The notes under the pieces were generated by a model, which was given only the letters and a program-made list of their open reading frames with translations, was not told the origin of the DNA and did not search any database. A program made the position numbers and the translations under genes. DNA of 64,000 nt, taken from positions 566,501-630,500 of the forward strand of contig NZ_AP024745.1 in NCBI RefSeq assembly GCF_019704555.1. The letters run 5' to 3'. Position 1 is the stretch's first letter. Every line of letters begins with the position of its first letter. This DNA is from Actinoplanes sp. L3-i22. Lineage in GTDB: Bacteria > Actinomycetota > Actinomycetes > Mycobacteriales > Micromonosporaceae. Positions 16,078 to 27,196 of the stretch are shown here, one piece after another.

Positions 16078-18441
16078 CTAGAAGCTGTAGGTCTTCGCTA
16101 CCGCGACCATCTCGCTGCTGTGGGAGCCGAGGATGCCGACGCCGGCCGGGCGGGCGTGGAAGCCGGGCATCTCGGTGACGTTGTCGCTGGCGTCCATCGC
16201 CCGGACCTTCACCGGCCCGGCGCCGTGGATCGTCAGCACCACCTGAACGCCCTCGGCCGGCGGCGCGTGGAAGATGAAGCCGGTGCCCCAGCCACCCCCG
16301 GCGGACTTGTCGGCCGGGATCTGGACGCCCGCGACCGTCAGGTTGGTGACCTGTGTCGCCGCGGCCACGTGCAGCGTGGTGAACCGGACCGTGCGCTGCG
16401 GCTTCAGCAGCAGGCTGACGACCCGGTCACCGTTCGCCGCGGTGGTCTCGGACTCCTTCGTGACCATCGGCGCCGGCAGCGTGGCGGCCTGGGCCGGGCC
16501 GACCCGCAGTTCCCCGGCGCCGAACGCGGGCAGGGTCTCGGCCACCGGCTTCGGGCCGCCCGCGACGTACTGCGACGTCCACTTCTGGGTGGTTGCCTCG
16601 GTGCTGAGCCACTCGGCGGTGCCGGTGTCGGCGTCCAGCGCGTACATCAACTGGGTGAGCACCGGGTGCTTCGCGTCGAACCGGTCCACCGCCAGGCCGG
16701 TCACCGTGCAGACGATCGCGAGGAGCGAGGCGACCAGGGTGGCGAGCATGCCCCGGCGGCGGGCCCGCAGCGCCGGCAGGCCCTGGACCGGCTCCGCGGA
16801 CGGGTGGATCAGGTCGATCACCGGCAGCAGCGCGAGCAGGAGCAGCACGGTCAGGAACGCGCCGGCCGCGCCCATCGCCATGCCCAGCGCCGGGAACAGC
16901 ATGAACACGGTGGGCAGCAGGATCACCGTGGCGATCGCGCCGCCGACGGCGATCGCGGCGGTGGCGGCCAGGTCCCGTACGAACAGGGCGGTGAGCGCGG
17001 CCAGCGCGCCGGCCAGCGCCGGGACGGTCGCCAGGTAGGCGCCGCCCGGGGTGAGCGCGGCCAGCACCACGCCGAGCCCGGCCAGCCAGGCCAGACCCGC
17101 GACGGCCAGCGCGGTCGCGCCGAGCTTGCGGCGCAGCAGGGCGAACCAGCAGAAGACCACGGCGGCGGCGATCGCGATCACCGCGATGCGATAGAGACCC
17201 GGACGGTACGGATCGATCGGCAGCGCGCCGTACTCCGGCCGGACGAGCTTCAGCACCGTCCAGAAGACCTGGGCCAGCACCGGCGCCACCACGATCGGGG
17301 CGAGGGTGAGCGCGCCCGCGACGGCCAGGCGCTTCCCGGTCAGCCGGCCGCGCCGCCGGGCCAGCCAGCCGAGCGCCGCCACCGCGACCACGGCCAGCAC
17401 CGCCAGCGGCCAGACCAGCGCCCCGGGGTAGCGCACCAGCAGGCCGGGGACCGGGAAGTAGGTCGCGTCGCCGCCCGGGTGCAGCGCGGCCAGGTCGCGG
17501 TCGCCCAGCTCGCGGGCGACGGCCAGCGCGTTCGCCCCGTGGTGCTGCAGGCTGTCGTGATCCATCGCCGAGGGCAGGTCGGTGGGCGCGTGGTAGACCG
17601 CCGCGCCGTCGATGTACGCCGAGTTCAGCCCCTGGAAGCCGGCGTCCCGGAACGCGGTGAAGTCGGTGTCGTTGGGCAGCCGGCGGTAGATCTCCACCGC
17701 GAACGACGTGCCGACCGGGTCGGGGGCGTGCGCGTACGCCCCGACGAGCGCGGCGTTCCCGGTCGAGGTCTCGAACATGATCGCCGGGCCGGAGCTGCCG
17801 CGCGCCTCCAGGTTGAGCACCACGCCGCCGTCCCGCGCCAGGTCACTCTGCCGGACGAACGCCTCGGCGCCGCACAGGCAGGCCTCCTCGGCGTCGGTGA
17901 GCACCAGCACCACGTCGTTGCGCAGCTTGTCGCTCTGGGTCAGGGCGCGCGCGGTCTCCAGGATGGTGGCGACGCCGGCCGCGTCGTCGTTGCCGCCCGG
18001 GCCGGTCTGCGCCGAGTCGTAGTGCGCGACCAGGAACAGCCGCCCGGTGGAGGACCTGCCCGGGATCACCGCGATCACGTTGCGGACCCGGGCCAGGCCG
18101 GTGCCGCCGGCGCTGGCGGACAGCTCGCCGCCCTGCGCCGAGACGGTGTCCTGCACCTGCGGGCTCAGGCCCAGGCTGGTCAGGGCCTGGACCAGATAGT
18201 CCCGGACCCGGTCGTTGGCCGCGCTGCCGGCCGGATGCGGCACAGTGGCGATCGCCTGCACGGTCTGGAAGGCGCGCTCGGCGCTGAACTCGCCAGCCGG
18301 AGCCGAGACCGGGGCCGCGGACGGCGGCAGGATGGACCGGACCGCGGTGAGACCCGCGAGGGCGAGCACGGCGAGGACGGCCAGGGCGGCGAAGCCACGC
18401 CGAGCCGGCCGGACGAGAGCGGCGTCACGCATGGGTGACAT
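16078..18441 (-). CDS. M28-family membrane peptidase
   Basis: 787 residues. An N-terminal membrane anchor (about 15-37) precedes an extracytoplasmic M28 zinc aminopeptidase domain to about residue 320. All five metal ligands are visible: AHYDS, NDDAAG, TDAEEA, NDTDF and YHAPTD. After the catalytic domain come about eight membrane segments (about 340-570) and a soluble C-terminal domain, as in the eukaryotic-like Fxna/ERMP1 arrangement that occurs in actinomycetes. Substrate unknown. ATG 18432 is an alternative start. Divergent from the zinc-ribbon gene across a short promoter region that contains a palindrome. Confidence 0.88.
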   Translation of the reverse strand: MSPMRDAALVRPARRGFAALAVLAVLALAGLTAVRSILPPSAAPVSAPAGEFSAERAFQTVQAIATVPHPAGSAANDRVRDYLVQALTSLGLSPQVQDTVSAQGGELSASAGGTGLARVRNVIAVIPGRSSTGRLFLVAHYDSAQTGPGGNDDAAGVATILETARALTQSDKLRNDVVLVLTDAEEACLCGAEAFVRQSDLARDGGVVLNLEARGSSGPAIMFETSTGNAALVGAYAHAPDPVGTSFAVEIYRRLPNDTDFTAFRDAGFQGLNSAYIDGAAVYHAPTDLPSAMDHDSLQHHGANALAVARELGDRDLAALHPGGDATYFPVPGLLVRYPGALVWPLAVLAVVAVAALGWLARRRGRLTGKRLAVAGALTLAPIVVAPVLAQVFWTVLKLVRPEYGALPIDPYRPGLYRIAVIAIAAAVVFCWFALLRRKLGATALAVAGLAWLAGLGVVLAALTPGGAYLATVPALAGALAALTALFVRDLAATAAIAVGGAIATVILLPTVFMLFPALGMAMGAAGAFLTVLLLLALLPVIDLIHPSAEPVQGLPALRARRRGMLATLVASLLAIVCTVTGLAVDRFDAKHPVLTQLMYALDADTGTAEWLSTEATTQKWTSQYVAGGPKPVAETLPAFGAGELRVGPAQAATLPAPMVTKESETTAANGDRVVSLLLKPQRTVRFTTLHVAAATQVTNLTVAGVQIPADKSAGGGWGTGFIFHAPPAEGVQVVLTIHGAGPVKVRAMDASDNVTEMPGFHARPAGVGILGSHSSEMVAVAKTYSF

Positions 18442-18481
18442 CTAATCGTGGAGGTACGACATCCGGGTACCCGGTAGATCA

Positions 18482-18496
18482 ATTGCAACGTGCAAT
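18482..18496. promoter_or_regulatory. Palindrome ATTGCA-acg-TGCAAT, candidate operator
   Basis: A perfect 6-bp inverted repeat with a 3-nt spacer, in the 67-bp gap between divergent genes. Its last base is the first base of the TAGCGT box of the zinc-ribbon gene, so a bound protein would block that promoter. No regulator is assigned. Confidence 0.5.
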
Positions 18497-18501
18497 AGCG
18501 T
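18496..18501 (+). promoter_or_regulatory. Candidate -10 box of leaderless transcript
   Basis: TAGCGT, 7 nt, then GTG at 18509. There is no ribosome site in between. Confidence 0.5.
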
Positions 18502-18508
18502 TGTGGGG

Positions 18509-18865
18509 GTGACTACCTCGCTCGACCCCGCCGCCGTCATCGCGGAATTCATCGACGCGGTGGCCCCCTATGATCCTCAGCCGGACGCCGCCCCGGTGGC
18601 GCTGCTCGGACTCCGCACCGCCCGGGGCGACGAGATGTTCACCCTGAGTGATCATGTGATCCGCGCGATGTGCCGTGCCCTGGCGTCCTATCGCGACCCG
18701 GAGGACCGGGGGGAGTGCGTCGGCTGTGGCGGTCGCCACCTCGACGAGAACCTGCACTGCAAGAACTGTGGGCGGCTGCACGGCATCCTTGGCCAGGTGA
18801 TCGCTGATCATGCCCGCCGGGTGGCCGCGTCCGATGATGGCAACGCTCCCAGCGAGCCGGCGTGA
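18509..18865 (+). CDS. Hypothetical protein with C-terminal zinc ribbon
   Basis: About 118 residues, family not recognised. The C-terminal half has two CxxC pairs (CVGCGG and CKNCGR, about residues 70-93) that would bind one zinc. The N-terminal half is helical and acidic. GTG 18503, 18506-adjacent and 18509 are in frame; I prefer 18509 because it sits 7 nt after a TAGCGT box. It ends before the response-regulator phosphatase gene, with no overlap. Confidence 0.7.
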   Translation: MTTSLDPAAVIAEFIDAVAPYDPQPDAAPVALLGLRTARGDEMFTLSDHVIRAMCRALASYRDPEDRGECVGCGGRHLDENLHCKNCGRLHGILGQVIADHARRVAASDDGNAPSEPA

Positions 18866-18957
18866 GGCCAGGTCACGAGGTGGTGACCGGTGTTGTGCCG
18901 CCGCGTCCGGTGGTACACGATTTGCCGGTCACCTCTGCGTCGAGTGGGGATTCTCCG

Positions 18958-20156
18958 ATGACGGATCGTTCGCTCGCCTCCAGTACGTACGCGCTGCACC
19001 AGCAGCACCTGGAGCGATTGCGGATCCTGCTGGTCGAGGACGACGAGGGCGACGCCTTCCTGGTTCGCGAGCTGCTCACTGAGGCGCAGGCGCCGTTCGA
19101 CCTGACCGTCGCCAGCAGCCTGCGGGAGGCCCGCGAGCTGGTCGGCAACGCCGAGTGCGTGCTGCTCGACCTGGGCCTGCCGGACGCCGAGGGCATCGAC
19201 GGCCTGCGCAAACTGCTGGCGGTCGCCGGCAGCGCCGCGGTCTGCGTGCTCACCGGCCGCTCCGACGAGCACCTGGGCGTCCAGGCGGTCGCCGAGGGTG
19301 CCCAGGACTACCTGGTCAAGGGCCAGGTCGACGGGGTCTGGCTGGTCCGCGCGCTGCGCTACGCGGTCGAGCGGAAGCGGGCCGACGAGGCCTCCCGCCG
19401 GCTGCGCGAGGTGGAGCTGCGGCAGGAGGAGTCGGCCCGGCTGGAGCGCGGCCTGCTGCCCAAGCCGCTGATGCAGACCACCGAGGTGCTGGTCGAGACG
19501 TTCTACCGGTCCGGGCGCGCGGCCGGCCTGCTCGGCGGGGACTTCTTCGACGTGGTGCAGATCGGCGACGACAAGCTGCACGTGATCGTCGGTGACGTCT
19601 GCGGGCACGGGGTGGACGAGGCGGCGCTCGGCGTCGAGCTCCGGGTCGCCTGGCGCGCGCTGGTCCTCGCCGGGGTGCCCGAGGAGCAGGTGCTCGCGTC
19701 GCTGGAGAAGCTGTTGATGACCGAGCGCCGGGCCCGCGAGGTGTTCGCCACGGTCGCCTCGGCCACCATCCACCTGACCGAGAACCGCGCGACGGTACGC
19801 CTGGCCGGCCACCCGCCGCCGGTCGTGCTCAGCGCGGGTCGCGCCACGCCGGTGCACGCGCGTACCGGGATCGTGCTCGGGGTACGTCCTACCCCTACAC
19901 CCGCTACCGAGCTGGAGTTCACCGGCGATGACTGGTCTCTGCTGATGTACACCGACGGCCTGATCGAGGGGCACACCGGCGCCGGCAACGAGCGCCTGGA
20001 CGTGGACGGGCTCTGCCAGCTGCTGGACGAGCCGGCCGCCCGGAAGGTTCCGCTGAACGAGCTGCCGGCCTGGCTGGTCGCCCGCGCCGACCAGGACAAC
20101 GGTGGCCCGCTCACCGACGACGTGGCGATGCTGCTGATCTCCCGGGGTGGTGGGCG

Positions 20157-20160
<4 letters not shown>
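18958..20160 (+). CDS. Response regulator-SpoIIE phosphatase
   Basis: 400 residues. A receiver domain covers about 20-135 (EDDEGD acidic pocket, phospho-Asp in LLDLGLPD, LVKG in place of the usual KP loop). A short helical linker leads to a PP2C/SpoIIE domain at about 175-395 with GGDFFD, GDVCGHG, YTDGL and the final DDVAM. In RsbU-like systems, phosphorylation of the receiver switches on dephosphorylation of a STAS antagonist. ATG 18958 is preferred over an upstream start because GGGGA lies 8 nt before it. The stop overlaps the CHASE3 kinase start (ATGA). Confidence 0.9.
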
Positions 20161-21763
<1,603 letters not shown>

Positions 21764-21767
<4 letters not shown>

Positions 21768-22216
21768 GTATTGCTCGCGAGAGTGGGACCCCGATTGAGG
21801 TCCTGTTGGTCGAGGACGACCCGGGTGACGTGCTGATGACGCAGGAGGCGTTCGAGGAGCACAAGGTCCGCAACACGCTGAACGTGGTGTCGGACGGCGC
21901 CGAAGCGCTGGCCTATCTGCGTCGCGAGGGGCAGTATGCCGACGCCGTACGGCCGGATCTGATTCTTCTTGATCTGAATCTGCCGCGGCGGGACGGCCGT
22001 GAGGTGCTCGAGGAGATCAAGAAGGACGACGAGCTGGGGCGGATCCCGGTGGTCGTGCTCACCACGTCCTCCGCGGACGAGGACATCCTGCGCAGCTACC
22101 AGCTGCACGCGAACGCGTACGTGACCAAGCCGGTCGACTTCGAGCGGTTCATCGCGGTGATCCGGCAGATCGACGAGTTCTTCGTCAGCGTCGTGAAGTT
22201 GCCACCGCGTGCTTGA
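21764..22216 (+). CDS. Single-domain response regulator (Rcp1-like)
   Basis: 150 residues, receiver domain only. It has EDDPGDVLM, the phospho-Asp in [22 protein letters not shown] and [10 protein letters not shown]. The long insert and the NLPRRDG phrase are typical of regulators paired with phytochrome-like kinases. With no output domain it may act by protein contact or as a phosphate sink for the kinase. The GTG start overlaps the kinase stop (GTGA), and the end overlaps the next gene. Confidence 0.92.
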
Positions 22217-23027
22217 TCAAGTTTCCGGTCTCATCCGTGAGGTCGCACAGACGATCGTGCTGCCCCGCTTCCGGACGATGACCGCCGACGAGGTGCACCA
22301 GAAGTCGCCCGGCGACCTGGTCACCATCGCCGACCAGGAGTCCGAGCGCGCGCTGACCAGCGGTCTGACCGCGATCCTGCCGGGTTCCGTGGTGGTCGGC
22401 GAGGAGGCGGTCGCGGCCGACCCCGCGGTCCGCGACCGGATCGGCGCGGGCGGTGCGGTGTGGATCGTCGACCCGGTCGACGGCACCAACAACTTCGCCG
22501 CCGGGAAGACGCCGTTCTGCGTGATGGTCGCGCTGGTCCAGGACGGTGAGACGACGGCCGGCTGGATCCTCGACGTGGTCGAGGACCGGCTCACGGTCGC
22601 CGAGCGGGGCGCCGGCGCGTTCCGCGACGGGGTGCGGCTCAAGGCCCGCGACGACGCTCCGGCGGCGGCCGACCTGCACGGGGTGATCTCCCGGAAGTAC
22701 CTGCCGGAGCACCTGCGGGACCAGGTCGACGCGCACGGCGGCGCGCTGGGCGGATACACCACCGGGCGGCACTGCGCGGGCTATGAATACCCGGCGATCG
22801 CCACCGACGTGCAGCAGTTCGGCCTGTTCTGGCGGATCCAGCCGTGGGACCATGCGCCCGGCTCGCTGATCGTGCGGGAGTCCGGCGGCGTCGCGCGGCA
22901 CCTGGACGGCCTCGAATACCAGCCGGTGAACCGGCAGCGCGGGCTGCTGATCGCGGCGAACGAGGAGATCTGGCAGACGGTACAAAACGTCCTTTTCCCG
23001 GACGGGCCGCCGATCATCGAAGACTGA
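22209..23027 (+). CDS. Inositol monophosphatase-family protein
   Basis: 272 residues. The metal-binding motif [13 protein letters not shown] (about residues 87-99) and the earlier EEAV are characteristic of IMPase/SuhB/CysQ phosphatases. The second family motif is present in altered form near the end ([10 protein letters not shown] instead of WDxAAG). Substrate could be inositol phosphate, histidinol phosphate or a nucleotide; sequence alone does not decide. The GTG start lies inside the end of the response-regulator gene (GTGCTTGA), so it is translated with the signalling cassette. Confidence 0.87.
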   Translation: MLDQVSGLIREVAQTIVLPRFRTMTADEVHQKSPGDLVTIADQESERALTSGLTAILPGSVVVGEEAVAADPAVRDRIGAGGAVWIVDPVDGTNNFAAGKTPFCVMVALVQDGETTAGWILDVVEDRLTVAERGAGAFRDGVRLKARDDAPAAADLHGVISRKYLPEHLRDQVDAHGGALGGYTTGRHCAGYEYPAIATDVQQFGLFWRIQPWDHAPGSLIVRESGGVARHLDGLEYQPVNRQRGLLIAANEEIWQTVQNVLFPDGPPIIED

Positions 23028-23083
23028 TTCGGGTACGCCGTGTCGGATCTCACAGTGCGATCCGAAGCGGTCACCCGGGGATC

Positions 23084-23089
23084 TACCGT
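23084..23089 (+). promoter_or_regulatory. Candidate -10 box of leaderless transcript
   Basis: TACCGT, 6 nt, then ATG at 23096. Confidence 0.5.
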
Positions 23090-23095
23090 GCGGGG

Positions 23096-23869
23096 ATGAC
23101 CTCGTACCTCGATGAGCTCTTCGGGTTGAGCGGGCGGACCGCGGTGGTGACCGGCGGCAGCTCCGGAATCGGCCGGGAGATCGCCCTCGCCCTCGGGCGG
23201 GCCGGCGCCCGCGTCGTGCTGCTGGCGCGGCGGCCGGAACCGCTCGCCGAAGTGGTCGCCGAGCTGGCGAAACTCGGCGCCGAAGGCGGCGCGATCGCCG
23301 CCGATCTCGCCGGCCGCGAGGCCGTCAAGGCCGCGATTTCCAAGATCATTGAGGGGTACGGCGTTCCGGACGTGCTGGTGAACTCGGCCGGCGTCAACCT
23401 GCGACCGCCGCTCGGCGAGCTCACCGAGGACGTCTGGGACCTCACCCTGGCCGCCAACCTGACCGCGCCGTTCCTGCTCGGGCAGGCGTTCGGGCCGACC
23501 ATGGCGGAACGCGGCTGGGGGCGGATCATCAACATCGTCTCGCAGCAGGCGTTCCGTGCCTACGGCAACAGCGGCGCCTACGGAGCGGCCAAGGCCGGCC
23601 TGGTCGGGCTCACCCGCTCGCAGGCCGAGGCCTGGTCGCGGCACGGCGTCATGGTCAACGCGATCGCGCCCGGAGTGGTGCACACGCCGCTGACCGAAGC
23701 GGTCTTCGCCGATCCCACGAAAGTGTCCGCGCACGCCGCACGGACGATGATCGGCCGGAACGGATTGCCCAGTGATTTCGCCGGATGTGCCGTTTTCCTG
23801 GCGAGTGCGGCGAGTCAAGCGGTGACCGGGCAGACACTCTTCGTCGATGGTGGATATTCGGCCACCTGA
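23096..23869 (+). CDS. Short-chain dehydrogenase/reductase (FabG-like)
   Basis: 257 residues, classical SDR. It has TGGSSGIG (about 17-24), NSAGV, the catalytic Ser in NIVSQQAF, YGAAK (Tyr-x-x-x-Lys, about 160-164) and a C-terminal FVDGGYSAT. FabG-like 3-oxoacyl or sugar/steroid reductase activity is possible; the substrate is not clear. ATG 23096 is chosen since the Rossmann fold starts 15 residues later and a TACCGT box lies 6 nt upstream. It stands alone after the signalling cassette. Confidence 0.9.
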   Translation: MTSYLDELFGLSGRTAVVTGGSSGIGREIALALGRAGARVVLLARRPEPLAEVVAELAKLGAEGGAIAADLAGREAVKAAISKIIEGYGVPDVLVNSAGVNLRPPLGELTEDVWDLTLAANLTAPFLLGQAFGPTMAERGWGRIINIVSQQAFRAYGNSGAYGAAKAGLVGLTRSQAEAWSRHGVMVNAIAPGVVHTPLTEAVFADPTKVSAHAARTMIGRNGLPSDFAGCAVFLASAASQAVTGQTLFVDGGYSAT

Positions 23870-23932
23870 TCGATCTCCCTCTCTCCAGGTCCGGCACGGT
23901 AAAGTACCGGCGCTCCCGACTTGGAGGTTTCC

Positions 23933-24979
23933 GTGGCGGTCATCCCCCCGCTTGGTTTCCGCGCCGTGTCTTCTGGCCGGTCCGCCGGCGGCCGCGGTGT
24001 GCTGGTCCTCTTGCTGACGACCGTGGTCGCGGCCGTCCTCGCCGTGTCCGGAACAGCGGCCTGGGCCGCCGACCCGGAAGGCGGCACCAAGAAGCTGCGC
24101 GCCAACCTGGAAGCCGCCGCCAAGGGCTACGACCAGGCGAAGACGAAGCTGGCCGCGTCCAAGAAACGACAGGTCCAGCTCGCCGCCACGATGAAGGCGG
24201 CGCAGGGCCGGGCCGACAAGCTCACCACCCGGGTCGCCGCGGTCGCCAACCGGTCGTACCAGATGGGCCGGATGAGCACCGTCATGCTGCTGCTGAACAG
24301 CAACTCGGCGGACAGCTTCGTCGAACGGGTCCAGGGGCTCGACATGCTCGCCCAGGTGGACGGCAGCACGCTCGCGTCGTACAAGGACGACATCGCCACC
24401 ACCAAGAAGGCACAGAGCGCACTCGCCGCCGAGATCATCGAGCAGAAGCGCCAGGTCTCGGTGATGGACCAGAAGAAGAAGCAGGCCGAGACCGCGCTCG
24501 GCGAAGTGGGCGGGGGATCGGCCGGCGGCTTCGTCGACCCGTCCTCGCCGGCCGCCGACCCGGCGCCGCGCAACTCGGACGGCTCGTGGCCGAAGGAGTC
24601 CTGCACCGTCGACGACCCGACGTCGACCGGGTGCATCACGCCGCGGATGCTGCACGCCTACCAGCAGGCCCGGGCGGACGGGTTCACCCACTACACCGTG
24701 TGCTGGAGCCAGCGGTCGTCCGGTGAACACCCGAAGGGGCGGGCCTGCGACTTCTCGTCGAACGCCACCACCTACAAGAACGCGGCGGCGACCGGCGCGG
24801 ACAAGGCTTACGGTGACCGGCTCGCGGCGTACTTCGTGAAGAACGCGGACAAGCTCGGCGTGATGTATGTGATCTGGTACCGCCAGATCTGGACGCCGAG
24901 CACCGGCTGGCGCGCGTACAGCGCCAGCGGCGGCCCGTCCGTGGTGCACACCAACCACGTCCACCTCTCCATGCTCTGA
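23933..24979 (+). CDS. Secreted coiled-coil protein with ARB_07466/VldE-like C-terminal domain
   Basis: 348 residues. A long signal peptide or anchor (residues about 18-45, ending AAWAAD) is followed by a coiled coil at about 48-200 (Lys/Ala/Gln-rich heptads), like the activator segments of actinobacterial cell-wall hydrolases. The C-terminal domain (about 215-348) has paired cysteines, GRACDFSS and a final HTNHVHLSM, which match the ARB_07466-like/peptidase M15-related domain. A role near peptidoglycan is inferred. The GTG at 23933 is chosen because GGAGG lies 5 nt upstream. Confidence 0.8.
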   Translation: MAVIPPLGFRAVSSGRSAGGRGVLVLLLTTVVAAVLAVSGTAAWAADPEGGTKKLRANLEAAAKGYDQAKTKLAASKKRQVQLAATMKAAQGRADKLTTRVAAVANRSYQMGRMSTVMLLLNSNSADSFVERVQGLDMLAQVDGSTLASYKDDIATTKKAQSALAAEIIEQKRQVSVMDQKKKQAETALGEVGGGSAGGFVDPSSPAADPAPRNSDGSWPKESCTVDDPTSTGCITPRMLHAYQQARADGFTHYTVCWSQRSSGEHPKGRACDFSSNATTYKNAAATGADKAYGDRLAAYFVKNADKLGVMYVIWYRQIWTPSTGWRAYSASGGPSVVHTNHVHLSML

Positions 24980-25003
24980 TCCGCTTCATGCTCTGACTGC
25001 TCC
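24968..25003. repeat. 17-bp duplication at a gene end
   Basis: ATGCTCTGA occurs at 24971 and again 17 bp later, so the last two codons and the stop of the secreted protein gene are copied once into the 3' region. Confidence 0.75.
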
Positions 25004-25007
25004 ACCC

Positions 25008-25040
25008 AGCGCCCGTCCCGTTCCCGGGGCGGGCGCTTCC
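25008..25040 (+). terminator. Terminator of secreted coiled-coil gene
   Basis: AGCGCCCG (25008-25015) pairs with CGGGCGCT (25030-25037), with further G-C pairs inside and a short TTCC after. It lies 28 nt past the stop. Confidence 0.75.
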
Positions 25041-25079
25041 GCACACGCCGCTCCCACACGCCGCCCGCCTGCCCGTGCC

Positions 25080-25300
25080 GCACCCGCCCTGCCTGCGGCT
25101 TGCCCTGCCTGCGCTTGCCCTGCCTGCGCCGCGCTCGCCCTATTGCAGCGCGCCCGCTCGCGCCGCCCGCCCTGCCCGCGCCGCGCCCGCTCGCGCCGCC
25201 CGCCCTGCCCGCGCCGCGCTCGCTCGCCCTGCCCGCACTGCCCGTGCCGCCCGCGCTGGCTTGTGCCCGCGCCCGCTTGTGTCGCCCGCGCGGCTTGTGT
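25080..25300. repeat. CGCCCGC/CTGCCCG-rich degenerate array
   Basis: Low-complexity units such as CGCGCCCGCTCGCGCCGCC, repeated at about 52-bp spacing near 25148-25215. It fills most of the 425-bp gap 24980-25404, in which I see no gene other than the downstream promoter. Confidence 0.75.
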
Positions 25301-25391
25301 CGCCCGCGCTGCGTGGGTGGCGCGGGGCGGGCTTTCGGGTGTGGCGGGTGGGCGGCGCGTGGCGGGTGGGGTGGGAGCGGCTGAGGACGGA

Positions 25392-25397
25392 TAGCAT
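25392..25397 (+). promoter_or_regulatory. Candidate -10 box of leaderless transcript
   Basis: TAGCAT, 7 nt, then ATG at 25405. Confidence 0.55.
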
Positions 25398-25404
25398 CCC
25401 GGCG

Positions 25405-26916
25405 ATGGAGAACGCGCCGCCCCGCGCCCTGCCGACGGCCCTGGCCAATGCCCTGGCCTTCGGCTCCAGCGGTGCCGTCCTGGTCCTGGAGATCGTCGCC
25501 CTGCGCCTGGTCGGCCCCTACGTCGGCGTCACCCTGCAGGTCAGCAGCTCGGTGATCGGCATCTCGCTGGCCGCCATCGCCTACGGCGCGTGGCTCGGCG
25601 GCCGTCTCGCCGACAAGTTCGACCCGCGAATGCTGCTCGCCCCCGCCCTGATCCTCGGCGCGATCGGCACCGCCGTGACCCTGCCCCTGGTCCGCTGGGG
25701 CGGCGAACTGCTCCGCGGCGGCGCCGCCCCAGCCGTACTCATGCTCGCCGCCATGGCCGTCTTCCTCCCCGCCTTCGTCCTCGCCACGATCCCTCCGATG
25801 GTCGTCAAACTGCAGCTCAGCAGCCTGCGTGAGGCCGGCACCGTGGTCGGCCGGCTGTCCAGCATCGGCACCCTCGGCGCGATCACCGCGACGCTGGGCA
25901 CCGGGTTCGTCTTCGTCGCCGCGATGCCGAGCAGCGCGATCATCCTGAGCCTGGCCGTCCTGCTCGCGCTGGGTGGTCTGGTGCTCGGCTGGTGGCTGCG
26001 CCGCGACGAGAACCACCCCGAGCTGCCCGGCTCACCCCGCTTCCGCTCCGTGCTCGCCACGATCGGCCTGCTCGGCGCCGGGCTGGGCGCGATCTCGCCG
26101 AACCCCTGCGACGTGGAGACCGCCTACCACTGCGCCCGGGTGGTGACCGATCCGAACAATCCCGGCGGTCGCACCCTGCTGCTCAATTCGGCCTCGCACT
26201 CGTACGTCGATCTGAACAACCCCCTCCATCTCGAGTTCGAATACATCCAGTGGATCGCCGCGGTCGCCGACGTGTTCCGCCCGGCCGGCGCCCCGATCGA
26301 CGCCCTGCACGTGGGTGGCGGCGGGTTCACCGTCCCCGGCTACCTCCGCGCCACCCGGCCGGGCAGCGACCAGTTGGTGCTCGAGCTCGACGGCGGCCTG
26401 GTCGACCTCGACCGGCGCAAGCTCGGCCTGGTCACCGGCCCCGACCTGCGCGTCCGGATCGGTGACGCCCGGGTCGGCGTGGCCGAGCGCCCGTCCGGGA
26501 GCTACGACCTGGTCGTCGGGGACGCCTTCGGCCACCAGGTGGTGCCCTGGCACCTGGCCACCCGGGAGATGGCCACGGACATCTCCCGCACCCTGCGCGC
26601 CGACGGCGTCTACGCCCAGAACGTGATCGACTACCCGCCGGACCGCCTCATCCGAGCCGAACTGGCCACCGTCGCGGCGGCTTTCCCGAACGTCGCCCTG
26701 ATCGCCCCGGCGGACGCCCTGGCCGGCGAGGTCGGCTCCAACTTCGTGATCGTCGCCTCCCGCAGCCCGTTACCGCTGACCGCCCTGAACACCCGGCTCG
26801 CCCGGATCGAGAAGCCGGTCAAGCTCTTGGCCGGTGCCGACCTGACCACCTACATCGGCGACGCCAGGGTCTTGACCGACGACTACGCCCCGGTCGACCA
26901 GCTCCTCCCGGGCTGA
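25405..26916 (+). CDS. Spermidine synthase-like domain fused to membrane transporter-like half
   Basis: 503 residues. The N-terminal half (about 10-205) has six or so hydrophobic segments of the fused-MFS/spermidine-synthase type. The C-terminal half (about 290-495) is a spermidine-synthase-like Rossmann domain with VGGGGF, ELDGGLVDL, GDAR and YDLVVGDAF. In true spermidine synthases the motif after the Gly loop binds the aminopropyl donor; here GGGDG is altered to GGGGF, so polyamine synthesis is uncertain. The start at ATG 25405 is supported by a TAGCAT box 7 nt upstream, which implies leaderless translation. Its 3' end is duplicated downstream. Confidence 0.83.
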   Translation: MENAPPRALPTALANALAFGSSGAVLVLEIVALRLVGPYVGVTLQVSSSVIGISLAAIAYGAWLGGRLADKFDPRMLLAPALILGAIGTAVTLPLVRWGGELLRGGAAPAVLMLAAMAVFLPAFVLATIPPMVVKLQLSSLREAGTVVGRLSSIGTLGAITATLGTGFVFVAAMPSSAIILSLAVLLALGGLVLGWWLRRDENHPELPGSPRFRSVLATIGLLGAGLGAISPNPCDVETAYHCARVVTDPNNPGGRTLLLNSASHSYVDLNNPLHLEFEYIQWIAAVADVFRPAGAPIDALHVGGGGFTVPGYLRATRPGSDQLVLELDGGLVDLDRRKLGLVTGPDLRVRIGDARVGVAERPSGSYDLVVGDAFGHQVVPWHLATREMATDISRTLRADGVYAQNVIDYPPDRLIRAELATVAAAFPNVALIAPADALAGEVGSNFVIVASRSPLPLTALNTRLARIEKPVKLLAGADLTTYIGDARVLTDDYAPVDQLLPG

Positions 26917-27077
26917 CCCCCGCCCCGGCCGCGAGCCACCCAGCCGGCGATTTCGCAGGCCGCTTGGGCTGAGCCCCCGCGAGCGGCCCAGCTCCTCCCG
27001 GGCTGACCCCCGCCCCGGCCGCGAGCCGCCCAGCCGGCGAATTCGCAGGCTGCCTGGGCTAAGCCCCCGCAAGTCGC
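26898..27077. repeat. 90-bp tandem duplication spanning a gene end
   Basis: Two copies, 90 bp apart (26901 versus 26991), about 90% identical. The first contains the last five codons and the TGA of the spermidine-synthase-like gene. The second recreates the same in-frame end outside the gene. The 280-bp gap 26917-27196 holds no other gene. Confidence 0.9.
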
Positions 27078-27196
27078 CCGACCGGCGCGTCCGCATGCCG
27101 TCCGGAACAGGGGGCGGCGGACCGTTCCGGCGGCGAATCCGCACGGGTTTCGGTGTGCGGCTCCGGAGGATGAGCCGCGCGGGCGAGAATCGGCGC

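Noticed and set aside
16120..18438. 772-codon plus-strand open frame opposite the M28 peptidase
   Set aside because: Composition is Arg/Gly/Gln-rich without membrane or catalytic motifs, whereas the minus strand has all five metal ligands.
22781..24964. 727-codon minus-strand open frame over the SDR and secreted protein genes
   Set aside because: Shadow of two well-supported plus-strand genes, with no domain.
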